Source: Streptomyces sp. HSG2 (GTDB lineage Bacteria; Actinomycetota; Actinomycetes; Streptomycetales; Streptomycetaceae). From it: 64,000 nucleotides of DNA. The notes under the pieces were generated by a model that was not told the DNA's origin, ran no database searches, and saw only the letters and a list, made by a program, of their open reading frames with translations. This document shows positions 41,483-50,518 of the stretch, in pieces. The DNA lies in contig NZ_CP066801.1 in the NCBI RefSeq assembly GCF_016598575.1, positions 3,038,001 to 3,102,000 on the forward strand. Reading direction: 5' to 3'. Every line of letters begins with the position of its first letter. Position 1 is the first letter of the stretch. A program made the translations under genes and the position numbers.

Positions 41483-43780
41483 GTGCCCACCCGAGGACCC
41501 GACCGAGGACCCCGATTGACGACCTCCCCGCCCTTCCCCGGCGACCGCCCCGCCCTGCGCGGTCTGCTGCCCGTCCCACTGGCCACCGCCGCCTCGAGCG
41601 TTCTGGCGACAGCCGCCGCGGCACTGCTCGGCCCGGACGCCGCACGCCTCCCTCTGGCCGTCGCCGGCACGCTCGCCACACTGCTCCTGACCGTCGCCGC
41701 CGCGGTCGCCGCCCACGCCGAACTCGGCCGTCGCGCCACCCACGCCCGACTGGACTCCACCACGCGCGACCTCACGCGTCTCCTGGAGGAACACACCCGC
41801 CGCTCCGACCACTCGCGCCGCGCACACGACGAACTGGCGCACCGGTTCGCCGAGGAACGCGCGGACGCGGCCCTGCGACTGGACGAGGAGCGAGCCCGGC
41901 TCGCGGACACGCTCGCCCAGGAGAGTCAGCGCCTTCTGCGACAGCACGCCACCGACATCGCACGACTCACCCAGGAACACGACGAGGAGCGCGGACGCCT
42001 CACGCGGGAACACGCCACCGAAGTGGAGCGCCTCACCCGGGAACACGCCGGCGAGGTGGAACGTCTGTCCCGGGAACACCTCGCGCGGGCGGCCCAAGTC
42101 GACAGGGAGCGCCAGGACCTGATGGGCCGACGGGACGAGGAGATCCGACGCCTGCGCGACGAGCGGGATCGGCTCACCGCCGATCTCGCCACCCTCGGCG
42201 CCCGGCTGCGCGAGGCGGAGACGACCAGGACGGCGGCGCTGTCGACCACGGCCAACGCGGCCGGCCGGCTGCAGGCGCTCACCACCGCCATGCTCGCCGA
42301 TCTCCGCGCGATGGAGGACCGCCACCACGACGAGGACGTCCTCACCGACCTGCTCCACCTCGACCACCGTACCGCCCAGGCGGGACGACTGGCCGACTCC
42401 GTCGCCGTCCTCACCGGGGCCCGCTCCGGGCGTCGCTGGGCGCGCCCCATCGCCATGGAGTCGATCCTCCGCGGCGCGATGGGCCGTATCAGTGGCTACC
42501 GCCGGGTCCGGGCGCACTCCACCAGCGACACCACCGTCGCCGGACACGCCGCCGAGGGCGTGATGCACGCGCTCGCCGAACTCCTGGACAACGCGGCGAA
42601 CTTCTCGCCTCCCAACGCCGAGGTGCACGTCTACGTCGAGGAAGTCCCCGCCGGAGTGATCGTGTCGGTCGAGGACAGCGGACTGGTGATGAGCGAGGCG
42701 CAACTACGTCGCGCCCAGGCCGCGGTGTCCGGCGAGTCGGCCGGATTCGTGGGTCTGGCGGGCACGCGCCTCGGGCTGGCCGTCGTCGGCCGGCTCTCCC
42801 GACGTTACGGCCTCCGCGTCTCCTACCGCCCCTCGGCGCGCGGCGGCACCGGAGTCCTGCTGCTGATCCCGCAGGAGATCCTCGTGTCGGTCGCGACCGG
42901 GCACTCCGGACCGCCCGTCACGACCCCGGCCACCATCCGCCCCGCGACCACGCCGGTCGCCACCACGCCGTCCTCGGCCCTCGCCGTCTCCGCCCCGCCC
43001 GCGCTCCCCCCGGTCGACGGTCCCGCACCGGTGTCCCCCTCGCCCGGGGCGGCCGTGTCGCCCGCCACACCGCCCGCCGCGGCCTCGGAGCGGCCTTCCC
43101 GTCCCACCGAGCCCACCAGACCCGGCACACCTCGCCCCGCCGCCGAGGCCCGGACCACCCCGTCCGGCGACCCGCTGCCCGCGCGCCGACGCGCCCGCCC
43201 GGAGCGCGCCCCGCTCTCCGGCGCCGAACCGCCCGCGCACCACGCGACAGAGCCGACCGGGGACGTCCCCGGTCCTGCCCGGTCCCACTCGGCCGGTCCC
43301 GCGGACGGGGAACCGAGCCGCTCCCACCCCACCCCGCAAGGCTCCGACGACCCCCGGTTCACCCTGCCACGTCGTCGACGCGGCCAGACCCTGGCCGAGG
43401 CCGAACGGCTGCGCTCCGCACCGCGCGCCACCCCGCATCGGCCCACCCCCACCGCCGAGGAGACCAAGGCCCGCACCGACCGACTCGGCAGCTTCCGACG
43501 CGCGGTGCGAACCTCCACCCCGGCCGCGGGCTCGACGAACCCTCGGCCCGGGACCTCCGACGGGGCACTCCCCGCACCGAGAGACCCGACCCTCGCGCCA
43601 CCCTCCGCGGACGCCCGGCCCGAGCCCACCACCTCGGGTCCCATGCCTCCGGCGTCCCCGTCGCACCAGCCGGCACCCAGGGCCGAGACCGGCGCCCCGG
43701 CGTCGGGTCCACCGGACCCGCCCGGCCCCCCGCCCACACCCGTTCCACCCACCACCCCGGAAGGCGACACCACCCCATGA
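41483..43780 (+). CDS. cvnA: Conservon sensor-like protein CvnA (histidine-kinase-type ATPase)
   Basis: A 765-residue membrane protein, the receptor-like partner of a eukaryote-GPCR-like signalling cassette. Two membrane segments (~30-75) lead to a long coiled coil with repeats of the type TREHA-EVERL (residues ~150-240). A GHKL ATPase domain follows with N-box ELLDNAANFSPP and VEDSGLVM. No obvious phospho-acceptor His box is seen. From ~475 on the tail is Pro/Ala/Thr-rich. GTG 41483 is possible, but TTG 41516 has GAGGAC about 7 bp before it and may be the true start. Overlaps cvnB by ATGA. Confidence 0.9.
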   Translation: MPTRGPDRGPRLTTSPPFPGDRPALRGLLPVPLATAASSVLATAAAALLGPDAARLPLAVAGTLATLLLTVAAAVAAHAELGRRATHARLDSTTRDLTRLLEEHTRRSDHSRRAHDELAHRFAEERADAALRLDEERARLADTLAQESQRLLRQHATDIARLTQEHDEERGRLTREHATEVERLTREHAGEVERLSREHLARAAQVDRERQDLMGRRDEEIRRLRDERDRLTADLATLGARLREAETTRTAALSTTANAAGRLQALTTAMLADLRAMEDRHHDEDVLTDLLHLDHRTAQAGRLADSVAVLTGARSGRRWARPIAMESILRGAMGRISGYRRVRAHSTSDTTVAGHAAEGVMHALAELLDNAANFSPPNAEVHVYVEEVPAGVIVSVEDSGLVMSEAQLRRAQAAVSGESAGFVGLAGTRLGLAVVGRLSRRYGLRVSYRPSARGGTGVLLLIPQEILVSVATGHSGPPVTTPATIRPATTPVATTPSSALAVSAPPALPPVDGPAPVSPSPGAAVSPATPPAAASERPSRPTEPTRPGTPRPAAEARTTPSGDPLPARRRARPERAPLSGAEPPAHHATEPTGDVPGPARSHSAGPADGEPSRSHPTPQGSDDPRFTLPRRRRGQTLAEAERLRSAPRATPHRPTPTAEETKARTDRLGSFRRAVRTSTPAAGSTNPRPGTSDGALPAPRDPTLAPPSADARPEPTTSGPMPPASPSHQPAPRAETGAPASGPPDPPGPPPTPVPPTTPEGDTTP

Positions 43781-44184
43781 CCGGCACGACGACCGCCGAC
43801 GACGGACTCACCTGGCTCCTGGAGGGCCTCCTGGAGCGCACGCCGGGCACACGGCACGCGCTCGTACTGTCCCGCGACGGCCTGAAACTGTGCCGCACCC
43901 CGGAACTCTCCGCCGATCAGGCCGACCAGCTCGCGGCCATCGCCGCCGGCATCCAGTCCCTGTCCCACGGCGCCTCGGTCGAGTTCGGCGACGGCAGTGG
44001 CGGAGTCCGCTCGGCCATGGCCGAGTTCTACGGCGGGGTCCTCTTCATCGTGGAGGCCGGGCAGGGCGCCCACCTCGCGGTCGTCACCACCGAGGACGCC
44101 GACGCCGGGCTGGTCGGCCACAACGTCAGCGAACTCGTCGAGCAGCTCGGTGAGCACCTGACCGCCCCGCCACGCAGCTCATGA
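43777..44184 (+). CDS. cvnB: Conservon roadblock/LC7 protein CvnB
   Basis: A 135-residue roadblock/LC7-domain protein (LEGLLERTPGTRHALVLSRD, then AAIAAGIQSLSHGAS and FIVEAGQGAHLAVV). It is thought to regulate the conservon GTPase like eukaryotic MglB/LC7 partners. ATGA overlap on both sides indicates tight coupling. Confidence 0.93.
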   Translation: MTGTTTADDGLTWLLEGLLERTPGTRHALVLSRDGLKLCRTPELSADQADQLAAIAAGIQSLSHGASVEFGDGSGGVRSAMAEFYGGVLFIVEAGQGAHLAVVTTEDADAGLVGHNVSELVEQLGEHLTAPPRSS

Positions 44185-44528
44185 CCCGACCCGGCCGAAA
44201 CGACACCCCCGACCGGCTCTACACCCTCACCCAAGGCCGCAGTCGCTCCGCCGCCGGCAACCCCTTCGACCTCGTCACCCTCGTCGTCGCCGAATGCGAC
44301 CCGGCCCCCGGCATGCAATCCGAGCACGCCGCGATCCTGCACGCCGCCCACCGCCCCACCGCCGTCGTGGAGATCTCCGCACACCTCCGGCTCCCGGTCG
44401 GCATCACCCGCATCCTGCTGGCCGACCTCCTCGCCGCCGGCCGGGTCAGCGCCCGTCATCCCCGGACGCCCGACCTCCCCGACCCCGACCTCCTGGAACA
44501 GGTACTCGTTGGACTCCGCAACCTCTGA
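44181..44528 (+). CDS. cvnC: Conservon DUF742 protein CvnC
   Basis: A 115-residue DUF742 protein with a winged-helix-like core (YTLTQGRSRS, SEHAAILHAAHRPTAVVEIS, GITRILLADLLAAGRV). Function within conservons is unclear; it may bridge CvnA and CvnD. It overlaps cvnB by four bases and cvnD by twenty. Confidence 0.93.
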   Translation: MTRPGRNDTPDRLYTLTQGRSRSAAGNPFDLVTLVVAECDPAPGMQSEHAAILHAAHRPTAVVEISAHLRLPVGITRILLADLLAAGRVSARHPRTPDLPDPDLLEQVLVGLRNL

Positions 44529-45126
44529 GACGCGCACACCGCTGAGCGCCTCGGCCGACAACGGCCTCAAGATCGTGGTCGTGGGCGGCTTCGGCGCCGG
44601 CAAGACGACACTGGTCCGCTCGGTGAGCGAGATTCGCCCCCTCAACACCGAGGAGACGATGACCCGGGCCGGGGAGAGCGTCGACGACCTCCAGGGTGTG
44701 CACCACAAGACGGCCACGACCGTGGCCTTCGACTTCGGTCGCATCACCCTGGACCGACACAACGTCCTCTACCTGTTCGGGGCGCCCGGGCAGGAGCGCT
44801 TCTGGTTCCTGTGGGACCGGCTCTTCTCCGGCTCCCTGGGAGCCATCGTCCTCCTGGACACCCGCCGCATCGACGATTCCTGGTACGCCATCGACAGCCT
44901 GGAGAAGCGCGGCACGCCCTTCATCGTCGCCTGCAACGACTTCGGAGGCCCCACCTTCCCCCCGGAACGCATTCGGCAGGCTCTCGACCTCGATCCCCAC
45001 GTCCCGTTGGTCACCTGCGACGCCCGCTCCCGGGAGTCCGCCAAGCTCGTGCTCATCACTCTGGTGGAGCACCTGCGCGACCACTACACGCGTCCCGACC
45101 GACCCTCCCGCCAGGAGCTGGTGTGA
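44509..45126 (+). CDS. cvnD: Conservon small GTPase CvnD
   Basis: A 205-residue Ras-like/ATP-GTP-binding protein: P-loop GGFGAGKTT, switch region with TTVAFDFGRI, G3 LFGAPGQERF and a CNDFGG in the place of NKxD. The start is TTG 44509, inside cvnC, preceded by a GGAACAGG site. It would switch the conservon output. The stop overlaps the P450 start (GTGA). Confidence 0.92.
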   Translation: MDSATSETRTPLSASADNGLKIVVVGGFGAGKTTLVRSVSEIRPLNTEETMTRAGESVDDLQGVHHKTATTVAFDFGRITLDRHNVLYLFGAPGQERFWFLWDRLFSGSLGAIVLLDTRRIDDSWYAIDSLEKRGTPFIVACNDFGGPTFPPERIRQALDLDPHVPLVTCDARSRESAKLVLITLVEHLRDHYTRPDRPSRQELV

Positions 45127-46358
45127 ACACCCCCGCCGAGCCCGACCCGCCCCTCCTCAGCGGCCCCCTGCTCCAGGAGGACCCCACCCGCGCGTACCGG
45201 GAGATCCGCCGCCGCTACGGCGACGTCGCCCCCGTGCGCCTGGACGGGGACATCCCCGCCTGGCTCGTCCTCGGCTACCGGGAACTCCACCAGGTCACCA
45301 GCGATCCGGTCCTCTTCAGCCGGGACTCCCGCCTGTGGAACCAGTGGGACGACATCCCCGACGACTGGCCGCTCCTGCCGATGATCGGTCGCGACCAACC
45401 CTCGATCCTCTACACCGTCGGCGAACGCCACGGCCGCAGGTCACGGATGCTCGTCTCGGCGCTGGAGGCCGTCGACCCCCACGAACTGCGCGCCCACGCG
45501 GAGAAGTTCGCGGACCTGCTCGTCGACGCGCTGTGCCACCGGGGCAGCGCGGACATCATCGCCGAATACGCCAAACCACTGCCCGTGCGCGTCTTGGCCC
45601 GGCTTTACGGCTTCTCCGACGAGGAGGCGCCCGCGCTGGTCACGGCCATGAACGACATGATCGACGGTCGTGAGCGGGCTTTGGCGGGCCAGGCCCACAT
45701 GGTCAATGCCATGACCGGACTGGTGGCGCGCCGGCGCCGCGATCCGGCGCAGGACGTGGTCTCCCGGATGCTCGCCGACTCGTCCGGCTTCACCGACGAG
45801 GAGGTCGTGCAGGACCTGATGGTCATGACGGCGGCGGGGCACCAGTCCACCGCCGACTGGATCGGCAACACCCTGCGCCTGATGCTCACCGACAGTCGCT
45901 TCGCCGCGTCCCTGTTCGGAGGGCGCGACAGCGTCGCCCAGGCCATGAACGAGGTCCTCTGGGAGGACACCCCGAGCCAGATCGTCGCCGGGCGCTGGGC
46001 CGGCCGCGACACCCACCTCGGCCAACGCCGCATCCGCGCCGGCGATCTGCTCCTGCTCGGCCTCCAGGCGGCGAACTCCGATCCCCGGATACGGACCCAC
46101 GGTTCCGCCCTGACCGGGGGCAACAGCGCGCACTTCTCCTTCGGTCACGGCGAGCACCGCTGCCCCTTCCCCGCCCAGGAGATCGCCGAGGCCATCGCCC
46201 GGACCGGCGTCGAGATCGTCCTGGACCGACTCCCCGACATCGACCTCGCCGGGCCCGCCACCGACCTCGTCCGCCGTCCCTCGCCCTGGCTGCGCGGACT
46301 CACCGAACTCCCCGTGACCTTCACACCGACCCCCGCTCTCGGAGGAAACCTCGCATGA
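45123..46358 (+). CDS. Cytochrome P450 CYP157 family, K-helix ExxR replaced by ExxW
   Basis: A 411-residue soluble P450. I-helix motif AAGHQSTADW and haem loop FSFGHGEHRCPFP (Cys ligand) are present, but the K-helix reads NEVLWEDTPSQ, so the otherwise universal ExxR arginine is Trp. This is the known CYP157 peculiarity (for example CYP157C1 of S. coelicolor, with EQSLW). It is coupled to cvnD and followed by CYP154, the same pair as in other conservons. Whether it has monooxygenase activity is not settled. Confidence 0.9.
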   Translation: MNTPAEPDPPLLSGPLLQEDPTRAYREIRRRYGDVAPVRLDGDIPAWLVLGYRELHQVTSDPVLFSRDSRLWNQWDDIPDDWPLLPMIGRDQPSILYTVGERHGRRSRMLVSALEAVDPHELRAHAEKFADLLVDALCHRGSADIIAEYAKPLPVRVLARLYGFSDEEAPALVTAMNDMIDGRERALAGQAHMVNAMTGLVARRRRDPAQDVVSRMLADSSGFTDEEVVQDLMVMTAAGHQSTADWIGNTLRLMLTDSRFAASLFGGRDSVAQAMNEVLWEDTPSQIVAGRWAGRDTHLGQRRIRAGDLLLLGLQAANSDPRIRTHGSALTGGNSAHFSFGHGEHRCPFPAQEIAEAIARTGVEIVLDRLPDIDLAGPATDLVRRPSPWLRGLTELPVTFTPTPALGGNLA

Positions 46359-47584
46359 CGGCCGGCACACTCCACGACCCCATCCACCTCGACCCCCTCG
46401 TGCGGGACCTGGACGCCGAGAGCGCCGCCCTGCGAGCCGCCGGTCCCCTGGCCGCCGTGGTGCTTCCCGGCGGCGTTCCCGTCTGGGCGGTCACCCACCA
46501 CGCCGAGGCACGACGACTGCTGACCGACCCCCGAGTGGTGAAGGACATCGAGGTCTGGGGCGCCTGGCGGCGGGGCGAGATCTCGTCCGACTGGCCGCTG
46601 ATCGGACTGGCCAACCCCGGTCGCTCCATGCTGACCGTGGACGGCGCCGACCATCGCAGGCTGCGTTCCCTGGTCGCCCAGGCCCTCACCCCTCGGCGTG
46701 TGGAGCACATGCGCGAGCGCGTCACCGAACTGACCACCGCCCTCCTCGACGACCTCGCCCGCCGCCCCGGTCCCCTCGTCGACCTCAAGGCGGAGTTCGC
46801 CTATCCGCTCCCCATGTACGTCATCGCCGACCTGATGGGGCTCGCCCCGCAGCGCCTGCCCCGCCTCAAGGAACTGTTCGAGAAGTTCTTCTCCACGCAG
46901 ACCCCGCCCGAGGAGGTCCCCGCCACGCTCGCGGAACTCGCCGGGATCATGGCCGAGACCGTCGCGGACAAGCGCGCCACACCCGGAGACGACCTCACCT
47001 CCGCGCTCATCCAGGCATCGACCGACGGAGACCGCCTCACCGACGAGGAGATCGTCTCCACCCTGCAACTGATGGTCGCCGCCGGTCACGAGACGACCAT
47101 CTCCCTCATCGTCAACGCGGTCGTCAACCTCTCCACACACCCCGACCAGCGGCACCTGGTCCTCTCCGGCCGGGTGCCGTGGTCCGCGGTGGTCGAGGAG
47201 ACCCTGCGGTGGTCCACCCCCACCTCACACGTGCTGATCCGCTTCGCCACCGAGGACGTGCCGGTCGGTGACCGTGTCCTGCCCGCCGGTGACGCGCTCA
47301 TCGTGTCCTACGGAGCCATCGGCCGCGACGAGCGGGCCCACGGGCCGACCGCGGCGGACTTCGACATCACCCGGGACAACCCGCACCGCCACATATCCTT
47401 CGGGCACGGTCCCCACGTGTGCCCCGGCGCCGCCCTCTCCCGGCTGGAGGCCGGCGTCGCCCTGCCCGCCCTCTACGCCCGCTTCCCCGAACTGGACCTC
47501 GCCGTGTCACCCGACGAGTTGCGCAACAAGCCGGTGGTCACCCAGAACGACCTCTACGAACTGCCCGTACGTCTTGGCGCCTGA
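46355..47584 (+). CDS. Cytochrome P450 CYP154 family
   Basis: A 409-residue P450 with intact motifs: I-helix AAGHETTISL, K-helix EETLRWSTP (ExxR) and haem loop ISFGHGPHVCPGAALSR. CYP154 enzymes hydroxylate steroids and fatty acids in vitro; the natural substrate is unknown. ATGA overlap with CYP157 and a strong hairpin 140 bp after its stop define the end of the conservon operon. Confidence 0.92.
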   Translation: MTAGTLHDPIHLDPLVRDLDAESAALRAAGPLAAVVLPGGVPVWAVTHHAEARRLLTDPRVVKDIEVWGAWRRGEISSDWPLIGLANPGRSMLTVDGADHRRLRSLVAQALTPRRVEHMRERVTELTTALLDDLARRPGPLVDLKAEFAYPLPMYVIADLMGLAPQRLPRLKELFEKFFSTQTPPEEVPATLAELAGIMAETVADKRATPGDDLTSALIQASTDGDRLTDEEIVSTLQLMVAAGHETTISLIVNAVVNLSTHPDQRHLVLSGRVPWSAVVEETLRWSTPTSHVLIRFATEDVPVGDRVLPAGDALIVSYGAIGRDERAHGPTAADFDITRDNPHRHISFGHGPHVCPGAALSRLEAGVALPALYARFPELDLAVSPDELRNKPVVTQNDLYELPVRLGA

Positions 47585-47726
47585 CCCGGGCCGACCATCC
47601 CGTGAGCCCGGCGCCCGCGGATCCGCCTCGCACCAGAAGCGGCCACGCGGTCGCCGGCCCGAGACCGTCGCCCCCCCGGGCCCGATCCCGGATCGCGTGC
47701 TTCGGCCCGGGGCTCGGGCTCGGGCC

Positions 47727-47782
47727 CGGGGCGCGCCCTTCGGGCCGGACGTGCTCACGCACCGCCCGAAGGGCGCGCCCCG
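47727..47782. terminator. Perfect 19-bp bidirectional hairpin between CYP154 and the acetyltransferase gene
   Basis: CGGGGCGCGCCCTTCGGGC (47727-47745) and its exact complement (47764-47782) flank an 18-nt loop that contains the minus-strand stop codon. The right arm also encodes the last codons of the acetyltransferase. It can end transcription from both sides. Confidence 0.75.
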
Positions 47783-48312
47783 AACCGCCCCAGCGCGGGC
47801 ACGCGTGCCCCCGGTGGAACCGATGCCGTCACCACCGCGTGAGCCCCGATCCGTGCCTCCGCTCCCACCTCGACGCCGCCGAACACCCCGGCACCCGCCC
47901 CCAGTACCACTCTGTCGCCGATCACCGGATGCCGACGCCCCTCCGGCGGCCCCGTGCCCCACCGCCAACCCACCGAACCCAGCGTGACCCGCTGGTAGAT
48001 CACCACATCGTCGCCGATCCGCACATCCTGGCCGATCACGACCCCACCTCCGTGATCGATGAAGACCCGGCGCCCGATCCTGGCCGCCGGATGGATCTCC
48101 ACGCCCGTCCACCATCGCCCCGCGAAGCCCACCGCCCGCGCGAGCGTCGGGTGCCCCGCCGCGTGCAACCGGTGCGCCGCGCGATGGACCAGCAAGACGT
48201 GCAATCCCGGATACAGCAGCGCCTCCGCCGTGGACGAGATCGAGGGGTCCCGTTCCCGCATGATCCGCACGTCTTCGCGGACCCTGTCCAACAGGGAGCC
48301 GCCGCACACCAC
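47755..48312 (-). CDS. cysE: Serine O-acetyltransferase (CysE-like)
   Basis: About 185 residues, the short actinobacterial type. The helical part begins LLDRVREDVRIMRERDPSIS and contains YPGLHVLLVHRAAHRL; the left-handed beta-helix follows with GVEIHPAARIGRRVFIDHGG and VIGQDVRIGDDVVIYQ. It makes O-acetylserine for cysteine synthesis; no cysK is adjacent. The start is uncertain: GTG at 48309, 48312 and 48324 are all possible and none has a clear ribosome site. The frame stays open to 48759, but that upstream part lacks family similarity. Between 48313 and 48654 I see no other gene. The right half of a strong hairpin lies inside its 3' end. Confidence 0.85.
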   Translation of the reverse strand: MVCGGSLLDRVREDVRIMRERDPSISSTAEALLYPGLHVLLVHRAAHRLHAAGHPTLARAVGFAGRWWTGVEIHPAARIGRRVFIDHGGGVVIGQDVRIGDDVVIYQRVTLGSVGWRWGTGPPEGRRHPVIGDRVVLGAGAGVFGGVEVGAEARIGAHAVVTASVPPGARVPALGRFGARPSGGA

Positions 48313-48654
48313 ACGCACGCGCACCACCGCCGCCCGAAACGCCCAGTCCGCCTCGATCAGCCCTCCCTGCCAGGGTATCCAGCCACTTCGCCGACCGCCG
48401 TTCGAACGACGCTCGGCCTCCGACTCCCGGCCGCGACGGCTACCCCCCCGAACCCACGGCGCCTCACGGGTACCGCCTGGGCGGTGGCCGGTCCGGCGGT
48501 CGAATGATCTGAATCGGCGACGGCCGCACTCGATGTCCACCCGATGGAGGAAGGAGACCCCTCTGGTGTGAGGCGCGTCCGGGGGACGGGTATCCCACCC
48601 CACGCCCGGCACGCTGGAGTGAGTCGAGGAGAAGCCGAGAAGGAGGCGCGGCAC

Positions 48655-48864
48655 ATGCGGACAGCGAGTCGCGAGAACCATGTGGACATCACTCTCGGAG
48701 AGCTCACCAGGAACCTTGGCGAACTCCACGAGCGCCACGCGGGTTGGCGCGAGGGCCACGGGATGACCGTCGCGGCCTCACCCGCGTCGCTCCTGGTATG
48801 CCCGGTCATCGTCGCGGGGGGGCCTATGGCGACGTTGGCGGCGGTCTACGTGGCGGACGGCTGA
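48655..48864 (+). CDS. Small hydrophobic peptide, member H
   Basis: A 69-codon gene with AGGAGG eight bases before ATG 48655. The leader includes ITLGELTRNLGELHERHAG and WREGHG (related to the LREG of member G), then AASPASLL, CPVIVAGG and a hydrophobic end. It fits the layout of the peptides at 10.2, 32.6-33.5 and 39.9-40.7 kb. The strong ribosome site favours expression; function unknown. Confidence 0.58.
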   Translation: MRTASRENHVDITLGELTRNLGELHERHAGWREGHGMTVAASPASLLVCPVIVAGGPMATLAAVYVADG

Positions 48865-49204
48865 GGTTGTCCCGTGCGCGAGCGCCGGGAGCTTCGCTAG
48901 GAGGCGCGCAGCGCCTCGGGGCCGCACGGCTTTGTCACCAGGCCACGAACAACGACCTCGCTCGGACACACCTCTAACAGACCCCGGAAACGCCGAGATC
49001 CCGCCCGATCAATCGGATCGGACGGGATCTCGTAAACGTTGCGTGGGGTGTTCACGAGTGCGCCCGACCAGGCCCTCCAGAGATGTACGAAGATCGATCC
49101 CCGAACCGGCGGAGATCGTTTCCCACCCTGCTGCCTGCCGGGTTTCCTCCAGTGAAGCAGTGAGCCAACCAGCCTTCAGCGAGAGCCAAGACGTCCGGTC
49201 GCCG
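48865..49204. other. Island left boundary: hairpin copy of the tRNA-Ala terminator region
   Basis: No gene in this 340-bp gap. A hairpin at 48995-49031 (arms GAGATCCCGCCCGATC and GATCGGACGGGATCTC) is almost a copy of the one at 54537-54568 downstream of tRNA-Ala. The 10-mer CGTTGCGTGG follows at 49037, as it does at 54602 across the tRNA 3' end. The repeats suggest an attachment-site duplication bounding 49.0-54.6 kb. Confidence 0.55.
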
Positions 49205-50485
49205 TTAAGGGCTACCAAGCAGACGCCGCGCGGATTCGGTGATCCATGTCCCGATCGCCGTACTAAGGCTCTTGTTGTCCGCGAGGTGCTCCTCAAACTG
49301 CGGCCAGTTTGCTCGGGTCTGCTCAATGGTCTGCACGGCCTCCTCGCGCAGCCGCCCGTGGCTCGTACCGAGACGACGGTCCAGGGCACGTTCAAGCCGA
49401 TCGAAAGCAGCGAGCCGTACCCGTTCGAAGGACTTGCTGCCCCCAAACTTGAGCCCAAGGTCCTCTGGATCGTCGTTGGGCGCGTAGGGGCTGGTAGACA
49501 CCAGGTCGTACACCGGCGACAGCGACGGGACGCGGCGGTCGCGATAGATCAGGGACCAGTTCTTCAGGTGAGCGTCCCCATTGCCCACAACTACGGAAAA
49601 TGCGATACGACGGGCAGCCTCGCGCAGCGAGTCTACGTCATGGCCGCGATAGGCGATGGCCGCGACGGTCTCGAACGCTGACTGGTACTTATCCTGCGGG
49701 TACTTGTCCCTAACCTGCGCGAAGTCCTCGATGTGGATGGGGGTGCGGTGCTCGTCCCGGCTCCGGTCAAATCGACGGACGGCGTAGGCCCACTGCTCGT
49801 CGTTCGGCCACATGCGGTCGGGTAGACCCTCAAACTCATCGCGATGCATGAGGCGAACATCCGGGACCTCCAGCCCTGCAGCCCGCGCAAGGGACATGAT
49901 CGTGAACTCGTTGCGCGGGACATCCGGGTGACGATAGTCCGGGAACTTGACCAGCCAGTCGCCGTACTCGCCGGCAGTGGGAACAGTCAGCCGATCCCCT
50001 CTGGCCAACATGGAGAATTTGAGGGCAACTCCGGCCAGGGAAAAACGCCATGGTGAGTCGGATGAGGGAAAGCCATACGCTCCACTAGGGCCCTTCTCTG
50101 TCGCCACAGACGGTTCGCCGTCAGGCCACTCCCAGCCGTCGTCGGGGCCTTCGGCTCGCAGCACTTGGACGGCACCGGGTAGGTCACGGCCGACCTGGGC
50201 GAGAAGCTCCATCTCCCGGTCGAGCGAGACACCCCGGTCGTCGGCGATCCACTCCCGCAACGGGCCCTCAGGAAGGAGGTTGGAGAACCAACGAGGCAGC
50301 CTCAGGGCTGACGCGTAGGGAGCACGCAGGTTCTCCTCGAAACGGAGCCCGAGGACCGGGCGATGCGGGTCAGTCACATACGACTCGTTGACAATGAAGC
50401 GGGTATAGTCGCCCTTTTGACAGAGCGTGCCGACCCGATGCGAGTGCAGGAGTACGGCGTAGTAAGTCTCCGGAACCGTGGCCAT
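49205..50485 (-). CDS. HipA-like Ser/Thr kinase
   Basis: A 426-residue HipA-family kinase. The N-subdomain has the RFEENLRAPYASALRLP and WFSNLLPEGPLREWI blocks. The C-terminal kinase core has a VVGNGDAHLKNWSLIY catalytic loop and a SPVYDLVST metal-binding segment. HipA toxins phosphorylate glutamyl-tRNA synthetase in E. coli and cause persistence. No HipB-type HTH antitoxin is present; the gene just upstream on the same strand is a DUF262 protein, 33 bp away, so the pair may be one operon. Role as toxin or defence factor is inferred. Confidence 0.85.
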   Translation of the reverse strand: MATVPETYYAVLLHSHRVGTLCQKGDYTRFIVNESYVTDPHRPVLGLRFEENLRAPYASALRLPRWFSNLLPEGPLREWIADDRGVSLDREMELLAQVGRDLPGAVQVLRAEGPDDGWEWPDGEPSVATEKGPSGAYGFPSSDSPWRFSLAGVALKFSMLARGDRLTVPTAGEYGDWLVKFPDYRHPDVPRNEFTIMSLARAAGLEVPDVRLMHRDEFEGLPDRMWPNDEQWAYAVRRFDRSRDEHRTPIHIEDFAQVRDKYPQDKYQSAFETVAAIAYRGHDVDSLREAARRIAFSVVVGNGDAHLKNWSLIYRDRRVPSLSPVYDLVSTSPYAPNDDPEDLGLKFGGSKSFERVRLAAFDRLERALDRRLGTSHGRLREEAVQTIEQTRANWPQFEEHLADNKSLSTAIGTWITESARRLLGSP

Positions 50486-50518
50486 ATGGGGCGCTGTCCT
50501 GTTCAGAGAGGGGGCCAG

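Noticed and set aside
47727..47782. Long inverted repeat after CYP154 as a possible IS end
   Set aside because: No transposase is near; position between converging genes fits a bidirectional terminator.
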